Shown: positions 1-8,819, counted from the stretch's first letter. The stretch is 64,000 nucleotides of DNA from Mesorhizobium sp. PAMC28654 (GCF_020616515.1 NZ_CP085135.1:3658001-3722000), one strand, 5' to 3'. The notes: generated by a model not told the origin, from the sequence alone. Made by a program: numbers and translations.

Positions 1-144
1 CGGCTTGGCCTCTCTCTCCGCAACTATGCCTTTGCGCAAAAGATCAATCGCCTTGCCCGACAAGCTCTGCCCCCCCTTGCGCGCCGCCTGTTCGATCTCT
101 CGCTTCAAAGGTTCGGGAATATCCCTGATCAGCATATCGCTCAT
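1..144 (-). CDS. Ribbon-helix-helix antitoxin, FitA-like (partial, runs off left edge)
   Basis: The 48 visible residues begin MSDMLIRDIPEPLKREIEQ, a short beta strand followed by an amphipathic helix. This is the usual N-terminus of Arc/FitA-type ribbon-helix-helix antitoxins, which bind DNA through the beta strand and neutralise a PIN-domain (VapC/FitB) toxin. The C-terminus, and the toxin expected downstream, lie outside the window. The ATG at 144 is the first start, and a perfect palindrome sits 12 bp upstream, which fits autoregulation. The family assignment is by pattern only. A solitary RHH regulator is the alternative. Confidence 0.7.
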   Translation of the reverse strand, partial: MSDMLIRDIPEPLKREIEQAARKGGQSLSGKAIDLLRKGIVAEREAKP

Positions 145-155
145 CGATGACTCCA

Positions 156-178
156 GATTGATATCATTGATATCAATC
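156..178. promoter_or_regulatory. Palindromic operator of the RHH antitoxin
   Basis: GATTGATATCA and TGATATCAATC form a perfect 11-bp inverted repeat around a single T. Each arm contains the self-complementary octamer TGATATCA (159-166 and 168-175), so the site is also a tandem pair of octamers spaced 9 bp apart. Paired half-sites just upstream of the start codon are typical of RHH antitoxin autorepression. The binding itself is inferred. Confidence 0.65.
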
Positions 179-270
179 CTCGGACTTGCATTCAACGAAA
201 TTCGACGATCTGGCCACGGACAAAGCAACCCGGTCGGGCATGAACGCGCGGAGGATGGTCGGAGCGGGCC

Positions 271-801
271 TTATCCCACCAGCTTGCCCGGCACCTTGTC
301 CTTGGCGAGTTTCTTGAACTTCTTCACCACCATGTCGCGCTTCAGCTTCGAAATGTAGTCGATGAAGAGCACGCCGTTGAGATGATCGATCTCGTGCTGC
401 AGGCAGGTCGCCATCAACCCCTCGGCCTCGATCTCCGCGAGCTTGCCGTCGCGGTCGAGATATTTCACCCGGACAGTGGCGGGGCGTTCGACCTCGGCAT
501 AATAGTCGGGGATCGACAGGCAGCCTTCCTCGTAGACCGAGCGCTGGTCGGCGCTTTCGAGGACTTCCGGATTGATGAAGATCTGCGGCGCCGGCGTCTC
601 GTCTTCCTTGGCAAGGTCGATCACCAGCATGCGCAGCGGCTCGCCGATCTGGATCGCCGCCAGCCCGATGCCGGGCGCGTCATACATGGTTTCCAGCATG
701 TCGTCGGCAAGCTTGCGCAAAGCGTCGTCGACGCGCTCCACCGGTTTGGAAAGCTGGCGCAGGATGGGATCGGGAAGGATGATGAGCGGCTTGATCGACA
801 T
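271..801 (-). CDS. def: Peptide deformylase
   Basis: This is a cytosolic metalloenzyme that removes the N-formyl group from nascent proteins. All three family motifs are visible: GIGLAAIQ (residues 44-51), EGCLS with the metal ligand Cys94, and HEIDH (His136, Glu137 and His140). The length of 176 aa is normal for the family. I chose the ATG at 801 because [12 protein letters not shown] matches the usual N-terminus; the 30 residues readable further upstream lack family similarity. It is divergent from rmuC, with about 100 bp between them. No defect is seen. Confidence 0.95.
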   Translation of the reverse strand: MSIKPLIILPDPILRQLSKPVERVDDALRKLADDMLETMYDAPGIGLAAIQIGEPLRMLVIDLAKEDETPAPQIFINPEVLESADQRSVYEEGCLSIPDYYAEVERPATVRVKYLDRDGKLAEIEAEGLMATCLQHEIDHLNGVLFIDYISKLKRDMVVKKFKKLAKDKVPGKLVG

Positions 802-904
802 GGCGTTCCACCTAAGACCTCCTGCGAAAAGCGTCAACCGGTGCGCCGGGCCAACGTTCACGTTTTGATCTGTTCGGACATGCCGAATCATCTATGCTGT
901 CCAC

Positions 905-2176
905 ATGAATGACCTGGCACCAATCCTTTCACAGCCCATAGCCCGGCTTGGTGCCACCACGGTCACGCTTGGCCTCGCCCTGGCTTTCGGCGCGATCCTG
1001 TTTCTTGGCCTGGTGGTGACGCTCGTCGTCGCGTTGTGGCGATCAGCCCGGGCGCGGACCATTGCGGCAACGGAAGCCGCCGACCTTGCCCGCGATGCCG
1101 AGGCCCGCATGGCCGGCATTTTGCAGAGCCAGGCCGAGATGCAGGGCCGCATGGGGGCCATCGCCGAAGTGTTCGGCGCGAGGCAGGCAGAGCTGACGCA
1201 ATCAATCGGGCAGCGGCTCGACGCCATGACCGGCCGCCTTGGCCAGACCATGACCGAGCAGACCAAATCGACACATGAGAGTCTGGCCAAGTTGCAGGAA
1301 CGGCTGGCGATCATCGATGTCGCGCAAGGCAACATCCAGTCGCTTGCCGGCCAGGTCGTGCAATTGCAGGCGATCCTCTCCAACAAGCAGACGCGCGGCG
1401 CTTTCGGCCAGTCGCGCATGGAGGCGATCGTCGCCGACGGACTGCCGCATGGCGCCTACGAATTCCAGGCGACCTTGTCGAATGGCAGCCGGCCCGATTG
1501 CCTGGTGAAGATGCCGAACGGCGCGCCCTCGCTTGCCATCGATGCCAAATTTCCGCTGGAAGCCTGGAATGCCATCCGCGCCGCTGACGGCGCCGACCTG
1601 CAGAAGGTCGCCGCGCAGGCCTTCCGCCGCGACATCGAGATCCATGTCCGCGATATCTCCGAAAAATACCTGATCCAGGGCGAGACGCAGGACACCGCCT
1701 TCATGTTCGTGCCATCGGAATCGGTGTTCGCCGAGATCCACGAGAATTTCGAGGCCATCGTCCACAAGGCGCACCGCGCCCGCATCGTCATCGTCTCGCC
1801 GTCGCTGCTGATGCTGTCTATCCAGGTGATCCAGGCGATCCTCAAGGATGCGCGCATGCGCGAACAGGCGCATCTGATCCAGGGGGAGGTCATCCGGTTG
1901 ATGGAGGATGTCGGGCGTCTCGACGAGCGCGTGCGCAAGCTGCAGGTCCATTTCGGCCAATCCGCCAAGGATGTCGACGACATCCTCGTTTCGACGTCCA
2001 AAGTGACCAAGCGCGGCCAGAAGATCGAGGCGCTGGAGTTCGGCGCGCAACACGACGGCGATACCGGCCCGGACGCCGCGTCACGGGCTCCCGCCGCAAA
2101 GGCCGATGCAGGCGCGCGCTCCGCCGATTCGAAAACGGGACAGCTCAGGCTGAGGGTCGTCGAAGGCGACGACTGA
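905..2176 (+). CDS. rmuC: DNA recombination protein RmuC
   Basis: This 423-aa protein has one N-terminal membrane segment (about residues 18-45), then an alanine- and glutamine-rich helical region likely to be coiled coil (about 50-160). The conserved RmuC nuclease-like domain follows, with the stretch LAIDAKFPLEAW and the downstream FVPSE and VSPSLLM segments. RmuC limits DNA inversions between short inverted repeats in E. coli, and its biochemical activity is still loosely defined. The roughly 50 C-terminal residues are low-complexity and variable. The def/rmuC neighbourhood is common in rhizobia. Confidence 0.92.
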   Translation: MNDLAPILSQPIARLGATTVTLGLALAFGAILFLGLVVTLVVALWRSARARTIAATEAADLARDAEARMAGILQSQAEMQGRMGAIAEVFGARQAELTQSIGQRLDAMTGRLGQTMTEQTKSTHESLAKLQERLAIIDVAQGNIQSLAGQVVQLQAILSNKQTRGAFGQSRMEAIVADGLPHGAYEFQATLSNGSRPDCLVKMPNGAPSLAIDAKFPLEAWNAIRAADGADLQKVAAQAFRRDIEIHVRDISEKYLIQGETQDTAFMFVPSESVFAEIHENFEAIVHKAHRARIVIVSPSLLMLSIQVIQAILKDARMREQAHLIQGEVIRLMEDVGRLDERVRKLQVHFGQSAKDVDDILVSTSKVTKRGQKIEALEFGAQHDGDTGPDAASRAPAAKADAGARSADSKTGQLRLRVVEGDD

Positions 2177-2191
2177 ACCGCCTGCGGTCCG

Positions 2192-2596
2192 CTACTGCTC
2201 CTCCACGATCGTCGTGCCCTGAAGTTCCGGCAACCAGTGCAGTGCCGAGCGGTGCCAGTATTGCGTTTTGGGAACCAGTTCATCGCGCTGCCGCGCCGTG
2301 CCGACCCGGATGCCGTAGACCTTTGGCCCATCGCCAACCGATGTCGCGTAGAGATGGGAGCCGCACTCGCCGCAAAAGCCCTGGGCACGCTTGGCGCCGC
2401 TGGAGCCGGTCTTGACGTAGACCTTTGGCGCGCCCTTGGTGATCCGGTAGTTCTCCTGGGGCACCCGCACCGATACACGAAAAGCCGTACCGGTCAGCTT
2501 CTGACAGTCCGTGCAGTGGCAGATCGAGGTCTTTTCAGGATCGACCTCCGCCTGGTAGGTGATGGCGCCGCAATGGCAGCCGCCGTCGATTTTCAT
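2192..2596 (-). CDS. GFA family zinc-binding protein (CENP-V/GFA domain)
   Basis: This 134-aa protein belongs to the family first linked to glutathione-dependent formaldehyde activation. Zinc-ligand motifs are visible: CHCGAITY near the N-terminus, CHCTDCQKLTG, and CGECGSHLY further on. I preferred the ATG at 2596 (MKIDGGCHCG) because the domain starts there. The 34 residues readable further upstream are not family-like. It is convergent with rmuC. Many GFA-domain proteins have no demonstrated formaldehyde role, so the substrate is open. Confidence 0.85.
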   Translation of the reverse strand: MKIDGGCHCGAITYQAEVDPEKTSICHCTDCQKLTGTAFRVSVRVPQENYRITKGAPKVYVKTGSSGAKRAQGFCGECGSHLYATSVGDGPKVYGIRVGTARQRDELVPKTQYWHRSALHWLPELQGTTIVEEQ

Positions 2597-2666
2597 GTCT
2601 GCTCTCCCTGATGGCGTTCTCTTGATGATAGCCGGCGCTGGCCGCGCCATGCAATTTCCGCCCTGT

Positions 2667-3632
2667 TCAAGCCAGCTCTTCTCCAGAGGCTGCTTCAATG
2701 ACCTTGCGCCGTTTCTCCCAGGTGCCAGTGGTCTGCGGCTTGACGAACAGCCTGATGATCTCCGGCATCTCTTTCTTCAGCCGTGCTTCGATGCGCTCGA
2801 CACAAGCCTCTATCTCGGGCGCCGACACATGATCCTCGAATTCGATGCTGAGGCCGGCGACGATCTCTTCGGGACCCATATGGAGCGTCAGTATGCCGTT
2901 GGCCTGCTGCACCGCCGGATCCTCCTGAGCGATGGCCAGCACCTTCCTCTGCACCTCGGGCGACGCCGGCTCGCCCATCAGCAGGCTCTTGCTCTCGCGT
3001 GTCAGGAAGATTGCCGTCGCCGCGAGGATCAGCGATATCCCTACCGAGGCGGCGCCATCGAGCGCCGGCATGTCCAGCAGTTCCGCCGCCAAGATCCCTG
3101 CAAAGGCGACGACCAGACCCAAAAGCGCCGCGCTGTCCTCGAACAGAACGGTATAGACGCTTGGATCCTTGCTCCGGTGTATCGCGGCGAACCAACCGAG
3201 CTTGCCCTTGCTCTTGCGGAACTCTTTCAGCGCCACTAGCCACGAGGCACCTTCAAACAGCGCCGATATCGCGATCACAATGTAGTTCACCTTGGCGTTG
3301 GCGATCGGCTCAGGTGCCATGATGTGGGTCACACCCTCGTAGAACGACACTCCAGCGCCGAGCGCGAAGACCAGCAACGCAACGATGAAACTCCAGAAAT
3401 AGAGCTCGCGGCCATGACCCAGCGGATGCGTCCGATCCGCCGGTCGCGCGGCACGATGCATGCCGTAGAGCAGCAGGCCGCCATTGCCGGTATCGACCAG
3501 CGAGTGCACGCCTTCCGACAGCATCGCCGAACTGCCGGTGAGGAAGGCGGCGCCAAATTTGGTCAGTGCGATCGCAAGATTGCCGGCGAGCGCCGCGTAG
3601 ATGACCTTTTTCGAGCCGCCATGCCCGGCCAT
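2667..3632 (-). CDS. Cation diffusion facilitator family transporter
   Basis: This inner-membrane divalent-cation/proton antiporter (321 aa) has about six predicted membrane segments and a cytosolic C-terminal domain. The CDF metal site is visible as EGVHSLVDTGN in the second segment and LDGAAS in the fifth. The C-terminal part (about residues 235-300, GLSIEFEDHVSAPEIEA) is the dimerisation domain. I chose the ATG at 3632 (MAGHGGSKKVIYAAL), just before the first membrane segment. Zn, Fe, Mn or Co export are all possible, and the sequence does not decide between them. Confidence 0.88.
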   Translation of the reverse strand: MAGHGGSKKVIYAALAGNLAIALTKFGAAFLTGSSAMLSEGVHSLVDTGNGGLLLYGMHRAARPADRTHPLGHGRELYFWSFIVALLVFALGAGVSFYEGVTHIMAPEPIANAKVNYIVIAISALFEGASWLVALKEFRKSKGKLGWFAAIHRSKDPSVYTVLFEDSAALLGLVVAFAGILAAELLDMPALDGAASVGISLILAATAIFLTRESKSLLMGEPASPEVQRKVLAIAQEDPAVQQANGILTLHMGPEEIVAGLSIEFEDHVSAPEIEACVERIEARLKKEMPEIIRLFVKPQTTGTWEKRRKVIEAASGEELA

Positions 3633-3809
3633 GCTTTGTCGTCCCCTTCGAGGCGCCCAGAGCAACTCCAGGAAAAGTGTGAAACGGTTTTCCGTCCGGA
3701 ATTGCGTCAAACAAAGTCTAGCGGCCCTGCCGCCGATGCTCCACAGGCATCACAACGCGCGAACCGTCAGGTCGTTCACGTCGGCGTCAAAGACTCGCGG
3801 GTACGCCGG

Positions 3810-4625
3810 CTACTCGACGATCTCGTCGGTCCACACTTTGAAGCCGGCAAGCGTGCCGGGTCCAAAAATATGGGTCAACGGCACATCGGCGGCATCGCGG
3901 CCGGAGGCAATGCGGATACGGCCGATGCGCGGCGAATTGTTGCGCGGGTCGAAGACGTGCCAGCGGCCGCCGAGATAGACCTCCATCCAGGCGGCGAAAT
4001 CCATGCTCGACCACGGCTTGGGAAGACCGATGTCACTGATGTAGCCGGTGCAGTAGCGCGTCGGGATGTTGAGCGCCCGGCAGAAGGTGACAGCGAGATG
4101 CGCGAAGTCGCGGCACACACCGCTTTGTTCCCGATAGGCCTCCGCCGCGGTGCGCGTCGGCCGCGCATTGCCGTAGCTGAAGACGATATGATTGTGGACG
4201 AAATCGCAGACCGCCTGCACGCGTGGAATGCCAAGCGGCGTGTTGCCGAACAGCCGCCACGCCTCGTTCGCCAGCAGATCGCTTTCGCAAAAGCGGCTCG
4301 GCAGCAGGAACAACAGCGTATCCGACGGCAGGTCGCGCACTTCGTGCTGCCAGGCCATAAGGTCGCCCATTTCGAAGGTGCCGGGATCGCGGATCACGGC
4401 GTCCGTGCCGAAGGAGAACCGGCCAGCCGGCGCGACAAAACGGCTGCACCAGTTGCCGAAACTGTCGCGATAGCTCTGGATCGGCACCGGTGGATTGGAG
4501 ATCAGGAAATCCGGCCGCTCAAGATCGGAGGCGCGGGAATAGTGGACGTTGAGCATCGCGATCAGCGGCGTTTCCTGCGGGAAGTCGAAGGCCATCTCGC
4601 AGCCGATATGGATACGCATTGTCAT
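3810..4625 (-). CDS. Transglutaminase-like cysteine protease family protein
   Basis: This 271-aa protein has an N-terminal beta-rich bacterial transglutaminase domain (about residues 1-110) and a papain-fold core. The nucleophile motif GVCRDFAH (Cys171) and the Asp motif HVFDPRNN (Asp226) are clear. The position where the family usually has the catalytic His reads DFAAW, so Ala stands at the expected spot. That may be a trait of this short rhizobial subfamily or a loss. The substrate is unknown; related proteins are proposed to be proteases or amidases. MTMRIHIG at 4625 is the likely start, and the ATG at 4619 is equally possible. Confidence 0.82.
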   Translation of the reverse strand: MTMRIHIGCEMAFDFPQETPLIAMLNVHYSRASDLERPDFLISNPPVPIQSYRDSFGNWCSRFVAPAGRFSFGTDAVIRDPGTFEMGDLMAWQHEVRDLPSDTLLFLLPSRFCESDLLANEAWRLFGNTPLGIPRVQAVCDFVHNHIVFSYGNARPTRTAAEAYREQSGVCRDFAHLAVTFCRALNIPTRYCTGYISDIGLPKPWSSMDFAAWMEVYLGGRWHVFDPRNNSPRIGRIRIASGRDAADVPLTHIFGPGTLAGFKVWTDEIVE

Positions 4626-4830
4626 CCTGACCGGACTGCCCTTTCATCGCCCGGCGAAGGCACGATCGATGCTGCAGTGCGAAGAAGAACATGACACGGA
4701 CGCGCGTCGTTTGCGAGGGGAATAGAAAAGTCGTTGACGGCTACCGAGGCAAGCCAATGAAAGGCAGCAACCTCTTGCGGCGGAGCCAATCTCTTGTTTC
4801 ACTTCGGCATCATCAACGGAGGAACGAATC

Positions 4831-4956
4831 ATGGCTAAAGGCGCGATGAAGGCAGGCAAGGAAGCCCGCAAGCCGAAGAAGGATGCGAAGAAGCCCGCCC
4901 CGGCCCCGGCCCTGAAGGCGCCGCCGGTCAAGGCGATGAAGCTCAAGGACAAGTAG
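4831..4956 (+). CDS. Lys/Pro/Ala-rich microprotein (41 aa)
   Basis: An ATG at 4831 follows a strong Shine-Dalgarno (GGAGG, 4819-4823) and opens a 41-codon frame. The product is extremely basic (about a dozen lysines), Ala- and Pro-rich and without a hydrophobic segment, so it is probably disordered. The composition resembles histone H1 tails and small nucleic-acid-binding proteins; that is a guess. A palindromic repeat follows 33 bp after the stop and could end the transcript. I do not recognise a named family. Confidence 0.6.
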   Translation: MAKGAMKAGKEARKPKKDAKKPAPAPALKAPPVKAMKLKDK

Positions 4957-4988
4957 GCCCGGCCATTTCTTTCGGCATGCTTTGATCC

Positions 4989-5049
4989 GAAGCGGCGCAT
5001 GGGCCCGAAAATCGGAATCTGATTTTCAGAAAGGTTCGTGCGCCGCTTC
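4989..5049. repeat. Palindromic REP-like element, copy 1
   Basis: GAAGCGGCGCA (4989-4999) and its exact complement (5039-5049) bracket an inner hairpin, GAAAATC (5007-5013) with GATTTTC (5021-5027). The layout, a terminal inverted repeat around a CCGAAAA..GG core, is shared with the elements at 10667-10710 and 63591-63656. It may also act as a terminator for the microprotein gene. Confidence 0.6.
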
Positions 5050-5111
5050 GACGTTGGGTGTTCCCCGCGGAAATTGTTGATTGAGCGCGCAAGAGCCCCT
5101 ATATCGACGCG

Positions 5112-5158
5112 GCGAGGACGGCCTCGCACTTTCCTCGAAAACCGGCCGGGACGACCCG
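5112..5158 (+). promoter_or_regulatory. Guanidine-II (mini-ykkC) riboswitch
   Basis: Two small hairpins each carry an ACGR tetraloop, the defining feature of this class. P1 is GCGAGG-ACGG-CCTCGC (5112-5127), a perfect 6-bp stem. P2 is CGGG-ACGA-CCCG (5147-5158), separated by a 19-nt linker. The Shine-Dalgarno of the SMR gene (5168-5172) lies 9 nt after P2, as expected for translational control. In this class guanidinium stabilises loop-loop pairing and frees the ribosome-binding site. Its position before a Gdx-type exporter is the canonical context. Confidence 0.88.
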
Positions 5159-5179
5159 CTAACCTGACGGAGCGTTCCG

Positions 5180-5494
5180 ATGTCCTGGATTTTTCTTTTT
5201 ATCGCCGGCCTGTTCGAAATCGGCTGGGCGATCGGCCTCAAATACACTGACGGATTTTCAAAACCGTTGCCAACCGTCCTGACGGTTGCCTCGATGATCG
5301 TCAGCCTTGCCTTGCTCGGCCTGGCGCTCAAGGCGCTGCCGGTGGGCACGGCCTATGCGGTGTGGACCGGCATCGGCACTGTCGGCACGGCGCTGCTCGG
5401 CATCTGGTTGCTGGGCGAGCCCGCGACCGCTGTCCGCCTGGGCTGCATCGCGCTGATCGTCTGCGGCATCATGGGATTGAAGCTCGCGGCGTAA
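5180..5494 (+). CDS. gdx: SMR family guanidinium exporter (Gdx/SugE)
   Basis: This 104-aa protein has four membrane helices and the conserved central Glu13 in [14 protein letters not shown], the signature that separates Gdx/SugE from EmrE-type multidrug SMRs. Gdx exchanges guanidinium for protons as an antiparallel dimer in the inner membrane. The riboswitch just upstream supports guanidinium rather than quaternary-ammonium transport. The start is fixed by the CGGAG ribosome-binding site. There is no carboxylase or hydrolase next to it. The ureohydrolase gene at 35.5 kb could be a distant partner, but that is speculation. Confidence 0.93.
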   Translation: MSWIFLFIAGLFEIGWAIGLKYTDGFSKPLPTVLTVASMIVSLALLGLALKALPVGTAYAVWTGIGTVGTALLGIWLLGEPATAVRLGCIALIVCGIMGLKLAA

Positions 5495-5642
5495 CCCCCA
5501 AAGGCATGCCCGTGCCCGGTCGGAAAGATCATGGTCAACCAGCTTGGCCATGACCCCTTTGGATGGGCGAGATCCAGTTTCGCAGCACAAGCATGTTCTG
5601 GGCCGCTGCGAGGCGACCCTGATCTTCAATTGCCTCGAACGG

Positions 5643-6077
5643 CTAGCGGGCGGAGAAGCCCGGGGGCGTCCTGCCGGTGCGCTGCTTGCGCGCCGCATAG
5701 CGTGCGTCGCGCTTGGCCTTGCGTTCGGCCTCATCGGCGAGAAAACGGGCAATGCGCTCGTTCTCTTCGGATTCCCGAAGGTTGGCTTCCGCCTGTGCTG
5801 CTTCTTCGGCGGCAATGCGCGCTGCTTCGGCCGCAGCTTCGCGCTCGGCTTTCTCGATCGCCTCGCGTGCCTGCTTCTCCTGCTTCAGCTTGACCTTCTC
5901 GGCCTCACGTATTGCACGAGCCTCTAGGATTGCCTTGCGTTCAGCCTGGCGTGCCAGCACAGCAGGATCGTCTGCTGCCGGCTTTGCCTTGAAGCGCTCC
6001 AGAAGCGCCTTCTTTGCCTCGTTCGCGGTATTGCGCCGCTCGAAAACGTCTTTTTCCCTGTAGATAGCCAAGTCCAC
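5643..6077 (-). CDS. DUF6481 family Ala/Glu/Lys-rich coiled-coil protein
   Basis: The product is about 142-144 aa and is dominated by a long charged helix (about residues 45-125) rich in Ala, Glu, Arg and Lys, predicted to be coiled coil. The N-terminal segment VFERRNTANEAKKALLERFKAKP matches the DUF6481 proteins found in many rhizobia. No enzymatic motif is visible. The first available start is the GTG at 6077. A TTG at 6071 has better spacing from the AGGGA just upstream and may be the true start. Function unknown. Confidence 0.72.
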   Translation of the reverse strand: MDLAIYREKDVFERRNTANEAKKALLERFKAKPAADDPAVLARQAERKAILEARAIREAEKVKLKQEKQAREAIEKAEREAAAEAARIAAEEAAQAEANLRESEENERIARFLADEAERKAKRDARYAARKQRTGRTPPGFSAR

Positions 6078-6360
6078 TTCCCTGAAGTCAATTCGCGACG
6101 CTTACATACGCGCGAAAACCGAGAGTTCAAGCGCCAAAACGGCATGACAGCCATGAAATTCTGGGCTGTTGCAGCCGGGAGACGCCTTTTTGACCGAAAC
6201 CGACATGCACTGTTCACCGCCGCCCCTCTGGCAGCGCCGTAGGCGGATCGTTACGTCTAGCCCAACAAACAAGACACTGGTGTGGCAAATCCAAAGTTCA
6301 TTCGTCACACCAGCTTCACACTGTGCGAATTATGGGATTCGCCCACCAGGATGATACGAC

Positions 6361-7422
6361 ATGGAACTCGGTCTCTACACTTTTGCTGACGTCAGCCCGG
6401 AACCGGGCCCCAATGCAATCGGCCCCTATGAGCGGCTGCGCAACCTGATCGAGGAGGTCGAGCTGGCCGACCAGGTCGGGCTCGATGTTTTTGGACTGGG
6501 CGAGCATCATCGCCCCGACTACGCCGCTTCGGCGCCGGTCGTGGCTCTGGCGGCGGCGGCCGAACGCACCAAGCGTATCAAGCTGACCAGCGCCGTCACC
6601 GTGCTGTCTTCCGACGATCCGGTTCGCGTCTTCCAGCAGTTCGCGACACTCGACCTTCTGTCAGGTGGACGGGCCGAGATCATGGCCGGGCGCGGCTCGT
6701 TCATCGAGTCCTTCCCGTTGTTCGGCTACAATCTCGAGGACTATGACGAGCTCTTTGCCGAAAAGCTCGACCTCCTGCTTGCCATCCGCGACAGCGTGAA
6801 GGTCACATGGTCCGGCAATCTGCGTTCACCGATCAACGATCGCGGCGTCTATCCGCGTCCCTTCCAGGACAGGTTGCCGGTGTGGATCGCGATTGGCGGC
6901 ACGCCGCAATCGGCCGCTCGGGCCGGCGCGCTCGGCCTGCCCTTGGCGCTTGCCATCATAGGCGGCGAGCCCGCTCGGTTCGCGCCGCTGTTCGATATCT
7001 ACCGGGAAGCCGCCAATCGGGCCGGCAGTGACCCGGCAGGACTCGCCACCAGCATCAACGTGCACGGCTTCATCGCCGAGACGACCGAGCAGGCGGCCGA
7101 TGATTTCTATGGCCCGCAGGCAGAGGTGATGAATCGCATCGGCCGCGAGCGTGGCTGGGGCCCGACGTCGCGGGCCCATTTCGACCAGTCGCGTGGTCCG
7201 AAGGGCGCGCTGTTCGTCGGCAACCCCGAACAGGTGGCCGAGAAGATCGTCGCCCAGAACAAGATCTTCGGCAACGACCGCTTTCTGTTGCAGATGGCGA
7301 TCGGCACCATGCCGCACGCCAAGATCATGAAGGCGATCGAGCTCTACGGCACCAGGGTGGCGCCGATCGTGCGCAAGGAAACGGCAAAGGCCATTCCCGC
7401 CCTGGTTGCGCCGGTCGCCTGA
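6361..7422 (+). CDS. LLM class flavin-dependent oxidoreductase (luciferase-like)
   Basis: This 353-aa monooxygenase-type TIM barrel shows the family segments [16 protein letters not shown] near residue 45, [20 protein letters not shown] near 100, and a C-terminal [10 protein letters not shown] stretch around 282. Members use FMNH2 supplied by a reductase to oxygenate varied small molecules; the substrate here cannot be told. An AGGA box 10 nt before the ATG supports the start. It is monocistronic: a terminator-like hairpin follows and the next gene is unrelated. Confidence 0.88.
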   Translation: MELGLYTFADVSPEPGPNAIGPYERLRNLIEEVELADQVGLDVFGLGEHHRPDYAASAPVVALAAAAERTKRIKLTSAVTVLSSDDPVRVFQQFATLDLLSGGRAEIMAGRGSFIESFPLFGYNLEDYDELFAEKLDLLLAIRDSVKVTWSGNLRSPINDRGVYPRPFQDRLPVWIAIGGTPQSAARAGALGLPLALAIIGGEPARFAPLFDIYREAANRAGSDPAGLATSINVHGFIAETTEQAADDFYGPQAEVMNRIGRERGWGPTSRAHFDQSRGPKGALFVGNPEQVAEKIVAQNKIFGNDRFLLQMAIGTMPHAKIMKAIELYGTRVAPIVRKETAKAIPALVAPVA

Positions 7423-7464
7423 CTTCAACGAGCCGCACGCCGGATAGCGCCGAGCGCTCTCGGA

Positions 7465-7488
7465 GGGACGTGGGCAAGGCCACGTCCC
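7465..7488 (+). terminator. Hairpin after the LLM gene
   Basis: GGGACGTGG (7465-7473) and CCACGTCCC (7480-7488) form a perfect 9-bp stem with a 6-nt loop, 42 bp after the stop codon. No T-run follows, so any terminator activity would be of the non-canonical type common in high-GC bacteria. Confidence 0.45.
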
Positions 7489-7581
7489 AAAGCCGGCTCA
7501 TGGAACCTCGCAGCGGATTTCGCGTTTCGAAGCAAGCCTGCGACGCGTCGATGGTCGCGGGATGGGCTTGTGAGGGGCATG

Positions 7582-8748
7582 ATGAAAGTTGAACCCGCGG
7601 CCTCTGGGGCCGGCACGCAGATTTCCAACGACGCCCGGGTCGAGGTGCGCGCGGACATGCAGCTCATGCGTTCGCTGCTCATCGGCATATTCATCTTCAT
7701 GGCCATCTACGCGCTCTACTTCGCCAAGGCCTTCTTCATGCCGGTGATCCTGGCGTTCCTGCTAGCGCTGACGCTGACGCCGATCGTCCGCTTCCTGCGC
7801 AAACGCGGCATCCCCGAAGCGCTGTCGGCGACCCTTCTGGTGGTTCTGTCGCTCTTCATCGTCGTCAGCGCCGGCTATCTCCTGAGCGGCCCGGTCATCG
7901 ATCTCATCAACAACACCTCCGCGATCGGCCAGCAATTGACGGAGCGCCTGGCGCAGTTGCGCCGTCCGTTCGAGAAGATCATGGAGATTTCGCACCAGCT
8001 GGAAGGGTTGACCGAGACAACCCAGGAACCCGGCATCCAGAGGGTGGCGATGGCGCAGTCCGGCATCCTGTCCTCGGCAGCCAGCAATGTGCTGTCGGCT
8101 GGCACAAGCTTCACCATCATCTTCGTGCTGTCGCTGTTCCTGCTCGCCTCGGGCACGATGTTCTATGAAAAGATCATCCAGTCATTCACCAGCCTCAGTG
8201 AGAAGAAGCGGGCGCTGCGCGTCGTCTTCGACGTCGAGCGCGAAATCTCGCACTATCTGCTCACCGTGACGATCATCAATGCCGGTCTCGGCACCGTCAT
8301 CGGCCTTGGCCTGTGGGCGCTTGGAATGCCCAATCCGTTGGTATGGGGCGCCGCCGCGGCCCTTCTCAATTTCCTGCCCTATGTCGGGGCACTGATGACC
8401 CTCGTGCTTGTCGCGGTCATCGCCCTGATCAGCTTCGACTCGATCTCCTATGCGTTGCTGGCGCCGGCCTTCGTGCTTTTGTGCGACATCATCGAAGGCC
8501 AGTTCGTGACGCCCATGGTGGTCGGCCGGCGCCTCGAGATCAACGCGGTGGCGATCTTCATCGCCATCGCCTTCTGGTCATGGCTGTGGGGCTTCGTCGG
8601 CGCATTGATGGCGGTGCCGCTGCTGGTCGTCATCAAGGTGTTCTGCGACCATTTCGACGGCCTGACCCATGTCGGCAATTTCCTGGCGGCGCAGCAGACG
8701 ACCGTGGTCGACGAAGAGCCCGTCGAGGAGGCCCACAAAGCCGGATAG
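7582..8748 (+). CDS. AI-2E family transporter (PerM/YdiK/TqsA-like)
   Basis: This integral membrane protein of about 388 aa has paired N-terminal helices (about residues 25-75), a long amphipathic middle section and a C-terminal bundle with the stretch [20 protein letters not shown] typical of the family. Members are proposed to export AI-2 or other solutes, and some are Na+/H+ antiporters, so the substrate is open. I prefer the ATG at 7582 because GAGGG lies 5 nt ahead. ATG 7579 and GTG 7570 are in-frame alternatives. The tail is acidic and hydrophilic. Confidence 0.85.
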   Translation: MKVEPAASGAGTQISNDARVEVRADMQLMRSLLIGIFIFMAIYALYFAKAFFMPVILAFLLALTLTPIVRFLRKRGIPEALSATLLVVLSLFIVVSAGYLLSGPVIDLINNTSAIGQQLTERLAQLRRPFEKIMEISHQLEGLTETTQEPGIQRVAMAQSGILSSAASNVLSAGTSFTIIFVLSLFLLASGTMFYEKIIQSFTSLSEKKRALRVVFDVEREISHYLLTVTIINAGLGTVIGLGLWALGMPNPLVWGAAAALLNFLPYVGALMTLVLVAVIALISFDSISYALLAPAFVLLCDIIEGQFVTPMVVGRRLEINAVAIFIAIAFWSWLWGFVGALMAVPLLVVIKVFCDHFDGLTHVGNFLAAQQTTVVDEEPVEEAHKAG

Positions 8749-8819
8749 ATCGGCGCCCCATTGTTTGCGACGCCCGAACTGAATGCCTATATCGAGCCGG
8801 TAACTGTCCGGACCTTCCC

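Noticed and set aside
5..358. A 117-codon open frame on the + strand over the antitoxin and the end of def
   Set aside because: It is antisense to two recognisable genes, has no ribosome-binding site, and its translation resembles no protein.
6102..6308. A 68-codon frame on the - strand upstream of the first LLM gene
   Set aside because: Composition is atypical (several Cys and His without a pattern), there is no Shine-Dalgarno, and it overlaps the likely promoter regions.
7465..7488. Possible small RNA after the LLM gene
   Set aside because: Only a single 9-bp hairpin is present, with no promoter or T-run; a terminator-like role is simpler.
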